Source: Rhyzopertha dominica (lineage: Eukaryota; Arthropoda; Insecta; Coleoptera; Bostrichidae). Taken from it: 64,000 nucleotides of DNA. Below, piece after piece: positions 13,354 to 24,258 of the stretch. The position numbers and the translations under genes are program-made. The DNA is taken from positions 124,001 through 188,000 of the forward strand of contig QCXZ01000003.1 of assembly GCA_025024175.1 (NCBI GenBank). Reading direction: 5' to 3'. Position 1 is the stretch's first letter. Every line of letters begins with the position of its first letter. A model generated the notes under the pieces. The model did not search any database. It was not told the DNA's origin and was given only the letters and a program-made list of their open reading frames with translations.

Positions 13354-15309
13354 AAACGATCAACAGCGAATCATAACCAACAGCAGTCTTAATTAAATCC
13401 ATTAGTATTTCATACAGCGTAATATCATGTCATTATCAAACCCGGTTTCCATTCACTGCCAAGTGCGATACATTCAAAACCCTTTCTATATAACTTCTCG
13501 TCATTTCATAACGTCAACAATGTAAATTTCACCAAGGAGTAATTTAGTGTTATTATCACTGAGGGTGTAATTTACATTACAAATGTATAGATGTTCTTTG
13601 TAGATTGTATAATAGGATAATCATCAGGAGATATTGATGTGTATAATTATACATTTTAATATTAACGATTTACTTGTTTCTTTGATATTTTATTATTATA
13701 TTTTTTACTTACTTAATAAACGTGAATGTGGAATATTCATAAATCACTGTAATTGACATATTTAAGGAATTTCAATAAAATGTTTAAGGTTTTTGTGTTT
13801 TTAATTGACTAGCAACACGGATTCGCCGATATACTTTATATACATGAGAATATAAAAAATTACACAACCAGGTTGTTTTATCCCTAAGGTTCTTTCCCCA
13901 TAACGCTAGGTTTTTATTTTTATTGCGTCATAAAACTACAAATACCAACCATAAAATTACCGTATAATAAGAACACATATGGTAATATAATAGGAAGCCT
14001 ATGTACTACCACACATTTATTTCGACAAATCGAATGTTAAATAACGAATGTAGCCCAACTGACACTAAAATAAGTTCAAAAACGCTTAAAAGATAGGCCA
14101 ATGCAACTTGTAAAATAGTACTTAATTAACTTATTCTTTGTTGTAACCGTTCAGAGCATACTGCAAACTTAATATTAAATATTCCTATCCCTTGTCCTCC
14201 TATCGCTTAATTATTTTTATTATTATTTTTGACGTTTCCAAAAAACAATGGAAAAATTCAATTTCGGTCAATTATGTCATTCTGAATGAATCAAATCACA
14301 ATTATAACGAAAATATTCACAATAATTTAAGGTAGGTTTTGCATGGCTTGACGTCTGTCATTAAACCTTACTAAAAATGAGTGGAACAAGATTTAATACG
14401 TCTTTATTCGATGAAATCGATAAGAAGATCAATGAAAATATATGTAAAAACACTAAGGTGAGCAATGTAATATACTGAAAGTGTTATTGCTTGCTACGTC
14501 AAAAATAAACCTTCGAATACCACTTGAGAGTTCGATAAATTTAAAAATTATTCCCCAGCAATTCTGCCAAATTATTTACAATTTATTCTGGCTCTCTTGC
14601 GATATCATTGCCGATTATTATGTAGTAACATTTTACCAAAGAAAAATATCTCGGAAATGACGTTATCTGACTGGGGTTGGAGACGTCATTTTCTACAAGT
14701 TTTGTATTTGCACCGTATATGTAAAGCTACAAAACTGCATCCTTTCCCCATTTAACATTCCTTCTATCTCCCCTAGTTTCCGAAATCTTCACGCTATAAT
14801 AAATGATAAAGTATTAGCTCAAAGCAACAAATAATATTCTTGTCACTAACGCCGTTCTGGCAGCTAATTCCATGTGGCGTGTCGCTTTCAACCACTGACT
14901 CCCTGAATAATAGCAGGAGATATATTTCACTCGGATATAGTGAAATAAAAATAATAGAAAGGCAGTGCCCCATTTCACCCACATTCGTTGCAGCCTGTTG
15001 GTTTCAAATTACGTTTCGCTGTTTCGCCGCAACACTCACGTACACGGGCTTCCACTAGGAATCGCATAATAATTGCTTGATGTATGCAAGGGCTCCCTCT
15101 CTGTGCATTTTAAAACCTTATTAAATGAGAATTTCAGGCATCGTTCCTGTTCAGGAATTGTTATTTAACCGTTGAGGGTTAAAACTGAACTTACGTTGGT
15201 GGAAGTTACACAGGATATTTTAACGGCATCTATGCTACTATAAGTTGCAATTGGGACTCTTATTACCAAAGCAAGGAATAATATGCACATGAACCTATTC
15301 AAATATACA
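13354..15309. other. 3' UTR of the miple-type gene, then intergenic DNA
   Basis: The first few hundred bases are probably the miple 3' UTR, with AATAAA hexamers near 13,715 and 13,776. The rest is AT-rich and shows no recognisable gene apart from the candidate exon listed at 14,377. The open frame at 14,840-15,058 has no domain features. Confidence 0.5.
14377..14457 (+). CDS. Candidate short first coding exon, unknown gene
   Basis: An ATG opens a 27-codon frame, MSGTRFNTSLFDEIDKKINE and then NICKNTK, ending exactly at a consensus donor (AAG|GTGAGC). The composition is protein-like, with charged helical residues and no low complexity, and it stands out from the surrounding AT-rich DNA. I found no convincing second exon downstream before the transposon at 15,312 or further along. 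It may be a real first exon of an unidentified gene, a fossil exon, or chance. Confidence 0.25.
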
Positions 15310-15311
15310 TA

Positions 15312-17565
15312 CAGGGTGATTTTTTGAAAACTTCACACCTTAAACAACTTTAAATATAGCAAAAATTTAAAAATTTGCAAAAACAGGTAAACTTTTGTTT
15401 GCAGGGGGACAACTTTTGAGATAAGTTTTTAATGGATAGCGCTTACTCTCTGAGCAGGGTAGACACCCCTTTAAAAATTTTAAATGAAAGCTTATTTCAC
15501 AAAGAGTCTGGCCATGTAATTAGTTTTACCACGTTTAACTTATTGACGGGGTAATAGATTAATAGTGCCTACGAAACAGGTTGCTTATTAAGTTGAATAT
15601 TTTGGACTCTTTTCAACAAAATGTATTTTATTTTAGAGCGGAAATAAAATTTGTCCTTACGAGAACCCAAAATTTAAACAAACAACTTGTAAAAAATATG
15701 ACACTTAAAAAAAACTCCCAGAATACTGAAAATTTTATTTTAACATTATTATTAACATTAAAGTATTTATCATGTAATTCTTTAGAAAGTCCATGTCCAC
15801 GAAAGAGAAAAATTATTTATTTGTAACTCCAAAAACAGTGTGAACAAAACCATAGAAATTCAAACCTTACAATAGATTCTCAAAATGTGCACCACCTCTT
15901 TCCATACAATAATACAGACGGTTCTCGAACTCCTGCTGCACTTTTCGGAAAGTTTCAGGTGGAATCCTCCTGCACTCGTTAATAACTCTTTCTCGCAGAT
16001 CGTCCAGGCTAGTAGGTTGTGTTTTGTAAACCACAGATTTTAAATGACCCCATAGAAAGAAATCTAAAGCAGTCAAATCGGGTGATCGTGGCGGCCATTC
16101 AATTGTTCCACGTCTACCAATCCAGTGAAGAGGAAATCTATGATTTAACCAATTTCGCACATTAATGGCGTAATGCGGTGGGGCTCCATCATGTTGGTAA
16201 AACAATTCGTATTCATCCAACATTGGATTTCCTTCAGGGTCACGTTGGTTTTCTAATTGCTCTGTGATGAAAGGATCAATAACGTTATCAAGTAATTCTA
16301 AATACATTCCCCCATTTAGCGTCCCATCAATGAAAATTGNACCTACAATTGCGTTGCCAAGTATTCCAGCCCAGACGTTCAGCTTCTGAGGAACTTGTGT
16401 ATGACCTTCTCGAAAAATATAAGGATCTTCGTCACTCCAGTACCTGACGTTATGTTTATTTACAGAGCCGTTCAAAAAAATGTGCATTCATCACTGAAGC
16501 AGATATTTTTTATTAGATTTGGATTTNCTATAATCTTTTCTGTCATAATTTCGCAAAATTGCAGTCTTCTATCGAAGTCATCTTCGCCGAGTTCCTGGAG
16601 AGTTTTCATCTTATAGGGATGGAATTTGTGCAGTTTTGTAACTTTCCTTACAGATGAATAAGAAAGTCCAGTGGCTGTACAAATGTTACGCAAAGAGCTA
16701 GTTGGATCCATTGCAAAATGACCAAGTACTTCAAGTAGGGCCAATTCATCAACGACTCTATTCCCTGCCTTTTTTTTTGTTTACTACAGATCCAGTGTCT
16801 TGAAATTTCTGCACGAGATCGAGAATGTACCTAGCGTCAACATTTTTATCGGGGTGCCGTTCGTTAAACACCCTTGCTGACGCACGAGCACAGCTATGCT
16901 CAGCACCGTAAATAAAAATTATTTCTACCCTTTCGGCAGTTGAATAAACCATTATCACTTGGACTCTCACTTTAAAATTTCACGCGATTTATAAAAAGGA
17001 ATGTGAACAAAAAGATGGTCGTGCCAAAGAAGTAGCCAAATAGTTGAAACAAAAAATTGGAAAAACAAAGTAGATAATTATTTAGCTAATTCAGTATAAA
17101 CTGTCGAGTTGCAATATCAAGTAATGTCGAAAGAAAATTTTAAGTATTTTTGGCATTTTGCTTAGGTGTAACAATTATTTTTTAACAAGTTTTTTTAGGC
17201 TTAAGTAAGGACAATTTTTATTGTAACTGTAAGATAATAAATTTTGTTAAAAAAGTCCAAAATATTCCATTTTATAAGCCACTTGCTACAATGCACTTTT
17301 TGACCCACTACCCCGTCAATGGGTAAAAAATAGTAAAACTAATTACATGGCAAGACTCCTTGTGTAATAAGCTTTTAAGATGGGTAGTTTCATTTAAAAT
17401 TTTTGAAGGGGTATCTACCCCGCTAAGAGGGTAAGCGCTATCCATTAAAAACTTATCTCAAAAGTTGTCCCCCTGCAAACAAAAGTTTACCTGTTTTTGC
17501 AAAATTTTTAATTTTTCCTCTATTTAAAGTTATTTAAGGTGTGAAGTTTTCAAAAAATCACCCTG
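15312..17565. mobile_element. Tc1/mariner-superfamily DNA transposon, copy 1 (2,254 bp)
   Basis: The element begins CAGGGTGATTTTTTGAAAAC and ends with the inverted counterpart GTTTTCAAAAAATCACCCTG. It is flanked by TA at 15,310-15,311 and 17,566-17,567, the target duplication typical of Tc1/mariner elements. The inverted repeats extend about 250 bp inward; for example, left 15,400-15,545 pairs with right 17,310-17,485, with scattered mismatches. A frameshifted transposase lies between them on the minus strand. Confidence 0.9.
15867..16970 (-). pseudogene. Tc1/mariner-type transposase with two frame disruptions
   Basis: The coding region falls in three minus-strand pieces. Piece 16,970-16,758 has the N-terminal helix-turn-helix region (VEIIFIYGAE ... 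VFNERHPDK) seen in DUF4817-type transposases. Piece 16,744-16,472 carries the second DNA-binding part and the first acidic residue, in CFSDECTFF. Piece 16,487-15,867 holds the second Asp (HDGAPPH) and the third in SPDLTALDFFLWG, with 41 residues between the two, so a DD41D-type spacing. The first break is in a run of nine A near 16,775. The second is in a run of seven T near 16,480, where one missing T explains the shift. N bases occur at 16,340 and 16,527. Both breaks lie in homopolymers, so sequencing error is as likely as real decay. Confidence 0.85.
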
Positions 17566-17802
17566 TATATGTCCATCCATTAAAAATTGTCAAAATATGT
17601 AACAAAATTTGCTTCTTCACCAATAAATATTTACTTACTTTACATCAGGCGATAAATTATACTATAATTAAAAGCCAGCGCCTCCCCATGCATGATAATA
17701 TTCTCACCCTGGAAGCAAAGAGACGTAGGTTGGTAATTATAATTAAAAATAATACAACCATTGTTTCTCAAAAGCAACTGTATTTACCCTGTACAAAAAT
17801 CA

Positions 17803-20800
17803 TCAGTTCCTTTTAACCTTCTTTTTGGATTTCACATCAACATGGTTAAATACTGCATCACCAAAAGAGAAAAAATGAAGGTTGCTAAAGATAGTAGTTG
17901 CAACTACTCCTATAAGGGCAACTATAACAATAATTTCTGTCCTATTTGGAAATGGCACCCCGCATGCTGTATACCAAATAGAACCATGTGGTGGCGGCTT
18001 TCCATCGGGTAAACAGTGCCAGTCAAAGTATTTTTCATCGTAGTCAGTAGCACACAGATATTTCCGTTTTGTCAAAACCTAAAAATTAAACGATAAGAAA
18101 TGTATTTGCGTTACTCATATTAGAATAAATAGTATAAACATAGAAATATTATAGAGCACGAAGAAAAGTACTCAGTTATTTTGTCGCGGAAGCTACCCAT
18201 TATCAATTGATAATTTTCTCCAAATTACTGCTAACATTGAATCGTTATTATACCAGTTTAAAAGCATTCAAGCCGAAATTGGGTTGTTAAGTTGTGAAGG
18301 AGAAATCGAGTTGCAAATGAAAGTCCGAAAGAGATCGAAAATGAACATTTCGAACAATTTCAATAGCGGAATCCCTTATCAATATGCTAATAAATTTAAA
18401 ATCTAATCCTGGTAACAACCGCGACATTCAGCGTCTACCCACTATTGCATTACCCAAATTCGACGGAAAAGCTGAAGCATGACTGGAAATCAGGGACAGT
18501 TTCGTTTCTCTTATTTATCATACATCATCATCATTCACTCAATAAGCATCTCAGAGCTATACGTACTCACACTAGCACTGAATACTTATGGGAAACATTA
18601 TTTCATAACTACAAGGTTGAATAATGCAACCACCCGTAAATAGGAGCAAAATCGTACCTACTGGTGATAGTGTACCTACTCTAGAAGACTTCAAAATAAA
18701 GCAGACCTGTTCGAATCCGTGGAAGTTTTAAGGCTTCATCTTCAACGACACACACAGAAGAAAAATAGGATACCATTCGCTCTTCCAAATCTTTCGTTGT
18801 TAGTAGTTCCTCTTCTACTCTTTGTTCAGAATCACTTATTCTAAGACAATGTGAACAATATGGTATGTTTTCAATTGAAGAAAGATTAGAGAAAGCTAAA
18901 TCGATTAAAGCCTGTACTTCTAAAAGGTCATTTTTGGGTAACCGCAAATCCCGTCCTTGTAAACGTTGTACATACATATGGTAAGCGTCACACTCTATTA
19001 CACTTGGAAAAAGCTGTAACAGTTGAAACACCTCCTAAGAAGGAGTGTCCACAGAGTGATGACTCCACATTTTCGTTTAATCACGATAGCGTTCTTTTGT
19101 CGACAATGATTGTACTAATTCATGACATAGAAGGGAATCCTCACAAAGCTAGAGCATTGCTAGATGCAATTATTACCAAAACTCTTTGTGCAAGCAAGAT
19201 GCAAAAATTAATATAGTCGGTATCAATCAATCTTTCTCGCTTGCTAAATTGAAGTGTGATGTTGAGATTTCTTACACTAATTTAATATTCGGTAGAAGAA
19301 AAGTACTGTGAGCATCATTTCGTCAATAACACAAAAAGGAACTAAGACGGTCGTTTCTTTGTTACAGTTCCTGTCAAAGAAAATCCTGACAAGCTTGGAG
19401 ATTCTTACGAGTTAGCTGAGACGCAGTTCTTCTCACTTGAAAGGAACTTAAAAGAAATCGTGTTCTTGAAGATATGTACTCATCATTCATTTCGGAATAT
19501 GAAAACTTAAGACTCAGGTGCACTCATTTTGAGACGTTTGAAACGACTAAGCAAGCTAACTTTTGATTCTGATGAGTCTAATTTCTTACAATATAAAAAA
19601 AAACATCGTACAAAATTAAAAAAAAGATATTTTCAAGCTACTTAATTCAGCAAAAAATTTTCCTCACTGCAATAAAATTATTTTAATTAACTAAGTACAT
19701 GATTTATTCAATAAATTAAACAAGTTTCAATACGTTGCAGGATAAAAATAGTGAAACGCTCACCATTCCGAAAGCAGTACGTATAGGAGAATACTCATCA
19801 CACGGCCCGATCGGTTCTTTCAAACCAATGGCAGCTTCATCTTCCGGATTAAACAGAACGGGCATCAACAGGAACGAGGAGTAGTGAATAATTAAATGGA
19901 ACAGTAACAGCCATGTGCTTCCGTGCACCAAGCTTTGAGTTGCTTGTTGATCAATGGCCCTACGCGCCACCCTATCTCCAGTCCAGGCTATCAGCAGAAA
20001 TACGGAGAACAGAATGAAGAATGTCACTTCGCTGTGAATGTTGTATATGTCGTGCAACGGATGATATATGGGCAGGAACAGAAGTATACCCCCAGGTGTG
20101 CCCATAAGTGCAGCTATTGCTGTACACAGTATTTCTTTATACCAGCTGAAATAAAAGTATAAGTAACCCGTTGCACATTTGATAAATGTGTCGAGAAAGC
20201 ACAAATGGAAAGGTGGTGTAACAGATATGGAGTAAAGCTAAATTTTATAGAGGTGTATAAATCGTGATACAAAAAAGTTGTGCGCTGGACTGTTTCCAAC
20301 TTTTCTCTAAATTTTAAGGATGTTCAAAATAAGGGGTGAATTTTTTCGATGCTTATTAGCGGGGGATTTGATAGAGGGAATGTTAAATGGGGGCAGGTTT
20401 GCAGTTTTGTGATTTAATGATTGAATGGTTACAAATTTTTCGAAGCAGGTTTTGTGCAAAGTTGTGGTGCAACAGAAATCAAGAAATATCTGTATTATTT
20501 AATTCCTGGGAGTGAATTTTATTACACAAGCGAGCAAAGGAAATAGGAAATAAGGGGTTAGATATGATACCTCAATCTCGTTATTAACATCATGATATTA
20601 GAGCATTCACACATTGCAAATGAGCATAATTAGCTGAAAAGCAAAATGTGAAATATACTTACGAATCTGCAATCCACTTTCCTTCGGATTTACAAATATG
20701 GCGTCTAGTGAAATGAAAAAAGAATGTAAAACTGGCGGCAAAACAGGCATGGAAGTAGTACGAATTCCACGGCACCCAGTAATGTCGTTCCGCAATATTT

Positions 20801-21846
20801 GGATCTGTATCGTGCCAGGTCCAATGCAAAAAGTTTACACTAACAATATCATAAGGTATATCAACCAATACCGACATCAGACCAACAGCGAATGGTTCTG
20901 ACCACTTCGGTAGGCGCAATTTGGCTACTGCTACTGAACCATTGTAGATGAAGCATGGATCTGAAAGTTAACCGTGTAAATCATTCAATCAAGAGGAATA
21001 TGCGTTTTTGTTAAAAGATCGTTTTGCATAAAGATGATGAATGAACGCTCAAGATCGATTTGTTCATTTTAGTGCTGCAGTTTGCACTTCCATTGAAAAT
21101 TTGGACGGGAGAATATCCTCCGATTAAATGCAGCCAGAAAACCGAAATAATCTTTTACTCAAAAAATTTTTATGCAGATGTCACTTTAAATTTGTTATGG
21201 GCAACGAGCAAGGAGGACACGGTGAAGTTTTTGTGAGAAAAATGTAATTCGCAAAAGCTTTTTTACGTCTTTAAAGCATAAGCTCTGTTACTTTGATGAA
21301 AAGGTTTTATATTTCCATTTCAATATAATTTACATATATTTTCTAGATGTTTTAGATTGATTTAAAAGAAATACTTGCTACAAATAGTACTAATTCTTGT
21401 GTATTTTTGAATCCTTATCCCCGGCTGTATATAAAAATCGATATGACTACATCGTAGTAAATTATTTGATTGTGTACCAATATATTGCTGGTACAACTAC
21501 TTACATAAAAAGACTATGTGAAGAGGTAATCTCATTCCTAAAAATATCACCCCCGTCTGCGAATGCCAAAAGTTGTCTACATCAGGAAGTACATAACATA
21601 ACATTTCTACCACCAATCCATGGAGTACTGTGCCCAGCCACAAAAATGGTAGCCTCCCGCCACGAGTGCAAGCTTAAATATTGGAAACGGTTTGAAATAA
21701 ATTTGTTATTTCAGTCGCTGAAATAACTTACCGTGTAAAAGTGTTGCAAGCCCTCCAAAGACAAATACGCATTGTGAAATAAAGTATGTTGGCTCATACT
21801 TCCAAAGGTGTTCAATACTATTTATGCGAACAAACCAATCCCAAAA
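17803..21846 (-). CDS. Multi-pass membrane protein of unknown function, 5' end missing
   Basis: Four exons join in phase: 21,846-21,732, 20,960-20,663, 20,145-19,764 and 18,078-17,803 (stop). Acceptors and donors are all GT-AG, for example TTTCCAG before 21,846 and GTAAGT at each of the first two donors. The product has repeated hydrophobic helices, such as those in FISQCVFVFGGLATLL, FAASFTFFFHF, LLLFHLIIHYSSFLLM and IIVIVALIGVVATTIF, and a lysine-rich C-terminus (KSKKKVKRN). Conserved-looking polar turns include FLHWTWHDTDPN and RHYWVPWNSYYFHACF. I do not recognise the family; it looks like an uncharacterised eukaryotic integral membrane protein, possibly one of the DUF-type insect families. 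The first exon above 21,846 with the start codon was not found, although the frame stays open to about 21,990. The last intron carries a decayed Bel/Pao element. Confidence 0.75.
18400..19560 (+). mobile_element. Decayed Bel/Pao LTR retrotransposon (gag-pol remnant)
   Basis: Plus-strand frames, interrupted by stops and shifts, follow the order of a Bel/Pao polyprotein. LPTIALPKFDGKAEA..LEIRDSFVSLIYH near 18,430-18,520 matches the gag LPxFxGxxxxWxxFRDxFxSLIH region. VLLSTMIVLIHDIEGNPHKA near 19,090-19,150, followed by RALLDAI, matches the aspartic-protease start, where active copies read LLDSGS. Near 19,370-19,500, PVKENPDKLGDSY and FFSLERNLK match the A17-peptidase/linker block before RT. No LTRs were found. 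It lies in the last intron of the membrane protein gene, antisense to it. Confidence 0.7.
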
Positions 21847-21849
21847 CTG

Positions 21850-24126
21850 GAAAAGTTGATGAAATAGATAATAATTAAATTTTTCAAATTTGCATTTGTT
21901 TAGTTTGTCGTTTATTTGGTGATCATTAATAAAATCATCAATCGGCTTATGACTGACATAAGTCGGTCGCTGTCGTGTAGAAATTATCAAACTGGACTCG
22001 TATGTTGCAGAATTTATAGTTTAGAACCGTTTAGGCGTCGTTTAGTGTGTATTTTTGTGCATGCGTAAGAACAGATTATTATGGTTTAAAGTGTTGTATT
22101 TGCAGGTGAGTTTCATAAAACATTTATTTATTAAATTTGCTGCATTGAAGTTGTTGTGTTTTTTCTTTGGTGAGGAATTTAATACCCAACAACCACATCT
22201 TTTTGGACCAATTAGATCGATTTCTACGTAATATTTTCACGCCACCCAGCCTCAGCACTAAGTAAAGCTAACATAAAGGTTTATCAGGAAACTGTTTCCT
22301 TTTTGCACGAATTTATGGACTTATTTCGGCGGATGGAAGTTGACCATGAAAAGAGCTGAAGATCATCGCAAACAACATGTTAGAGTTGCAAGTGTTGTTT
22401 CTTTTATTTGAGTGAGATCATTNTGGAGTTAGCTTCCAAGGAGTGAATCTGANGTCTTCAGCTTTTTTGTATTTGATAAAGAGGTATCGCAATAAAAATA
22501 AAATGCTAAATTACATTTCCTAACATCATTTCTTAAACTAATTCAATGCAGGCAGGAATAACTATCAGATCCTTTTTAATTGAATAAACATGCAATTTCT
22601 TTACTACCACTTGTATCTAATTGTATGTTCTTTTTTATGATCGGCGTACTAGTAATGTTTATTTATCACCTAAGCAAAATACATAGATTATATTCAATGT
22701 ATATGAATTCCGATTCGTTGGTTAATTGTTTTAACGTTCGCGTATTATTTTTGTGTAAGCCGTTTCCTTAAAAATCAAAATTTCCTAAACCTGTACCTAT
22801 ATAAATAATAAATATAAGCCGACCTTAAGTATGTCAGATTCTATAGAGTAACCTATATATTTATATTCTTATACTCTAATCTCACTAACTCTCGCCAAAT
22901 AAAAATTGCAAATTAGTATGAACCGACACGCACACTGTTCTTTTGTTTCCAACGCCTATGTAAATTTTTACTTGGGGTTTAAGGTTGATTCACGATTTGT
23001 GAAAATCTAGTTTTTTTTTCGCAAACGGCACATGACAGGAAAATTAGTGAAGAAGTTCGAATGTGCAGAACAGAAAGCAAAATTTTACCCCTTAAAGAGG
23101 CTAACCACAGAGCATAGTGGTGAAAATTAATTTAGCTTCGCAAGAAAATAAAACGATTCTTGATTCTGTTATTAATAGCAATGTAAAAAAGCATTGCGAT
23201 AACGAAGTGATAGGAGATTGTATAATACACTCGACAGTGAAGAGGATTGCAAATCAACTGATGTGCTATATTCATCCTAAGTTGGTGTGTTGTGCCACAC
23301 ACATATTAAGTGTTAATTTTCCAACGACACATTCATGAAAAATAAGGTTTAAGCTTCAATATAATCATAACACGTACCTATATCTCTAAATTAAGTAAGC
23401 TAACGTGGTACGTACTTATTTTTCTTGCGACTGAATTTATAATAATGTGGGTTGTACAAGTTTTCGTTAATTGAACTTAAGAGTAGTAACCAAAAGACAA
23501 CGCTCGTACATTTTAGACTATACCTTTAAATACACTGCATCATAAAGTGTAAATAACGGTTTTAGCTCAAGTATGAGTTTACATGGTTTAGTTGGGCCGT
23601 ATTATCTAAATATCGACGATATGTGGCAACTTAACAAATATAGGCCTATATTCACTATTTTTAAGGTAATAGCGCTCAAAGCACTAAAACGAATACAGTT
23701 TGAAGACCCATGTGCTTACCCCTTCAAATTCTATTTCCTTATAGGCAGCACCAAATGCGTATAAATCCTGTTTCACCATTTTATCGTGGCGCGATAAACA
23801 GCTATGAAATCTAAAGGTAACTGAACGACGTTACACATTGCGTTTCTAATATTTAAACAAGTGTTTACGGAACGATTACTTAAAATTGAAACATCTGTGC
23901 TACTCGAAACATGATAAATCGACGATATCATCACTGTAGTGTACCTTACTGCATGAAGCCTTGTTCTGAACTTGAACTGAAGTAGACCTTGGACTTTCAT
24001 AAGGTCAATTGTAAGCAGTAGCTAAATATTTAAATTGTCTTAAGAAAAAAACAACTCATTAATACGACGAGACTTATATGATTAACAATAAGAAAAGATA
24101 GTACTAACTTATAATAAAATGCATGT
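21850..24126. other. No recognisable gene
   Basis: AT-rich sequence that should include the missing 5' exon and promoter of the minus-strand membrane protein gene, but no exon could be defended. Open frames at 23,117-23,338 and 23,573-23,764 on + have no domain features. N bases occur at 22,424 and 22,453. Confidence 0.45.
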
Positions 24127-24230
24127 CTATGCTGTGCTGTCTACACCTCAACCAACTGCAGATAGATCTATTTCGCTGTCATTACAGCTCATCAGTGCAG
24201 TTTAGGTCTAGTGTAAACAGCACGGCATAG
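24127..24230. repeat. Short inverted repeat (foldback, about 104 bp)
   Basis: CTATGCTGTGCTGTCTACAC at 24,127-24,146 pairs with GTGTAAACAGCACGGCATAG at 24,211-24,230, with 18 of 20 positions complementary. A weaker inner pairing (AACTGCA with TGCAGTT) suggests a longer hairpin. It ends 28 bp before the left end of the second transposon. It could be a small MITE or a preferred insertion site. Confidence 0.6.
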
Positions 24231-24258
24231 AACTGGTTTTGCTTATATACCATGTATA

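Noticed and set aside
18681..19031. 116-aa minus-strand frame with acidic residues
   Set aside because: Antisense to the Bel/Pao remnant read on +, and the retroelement homology lies on the other strand.
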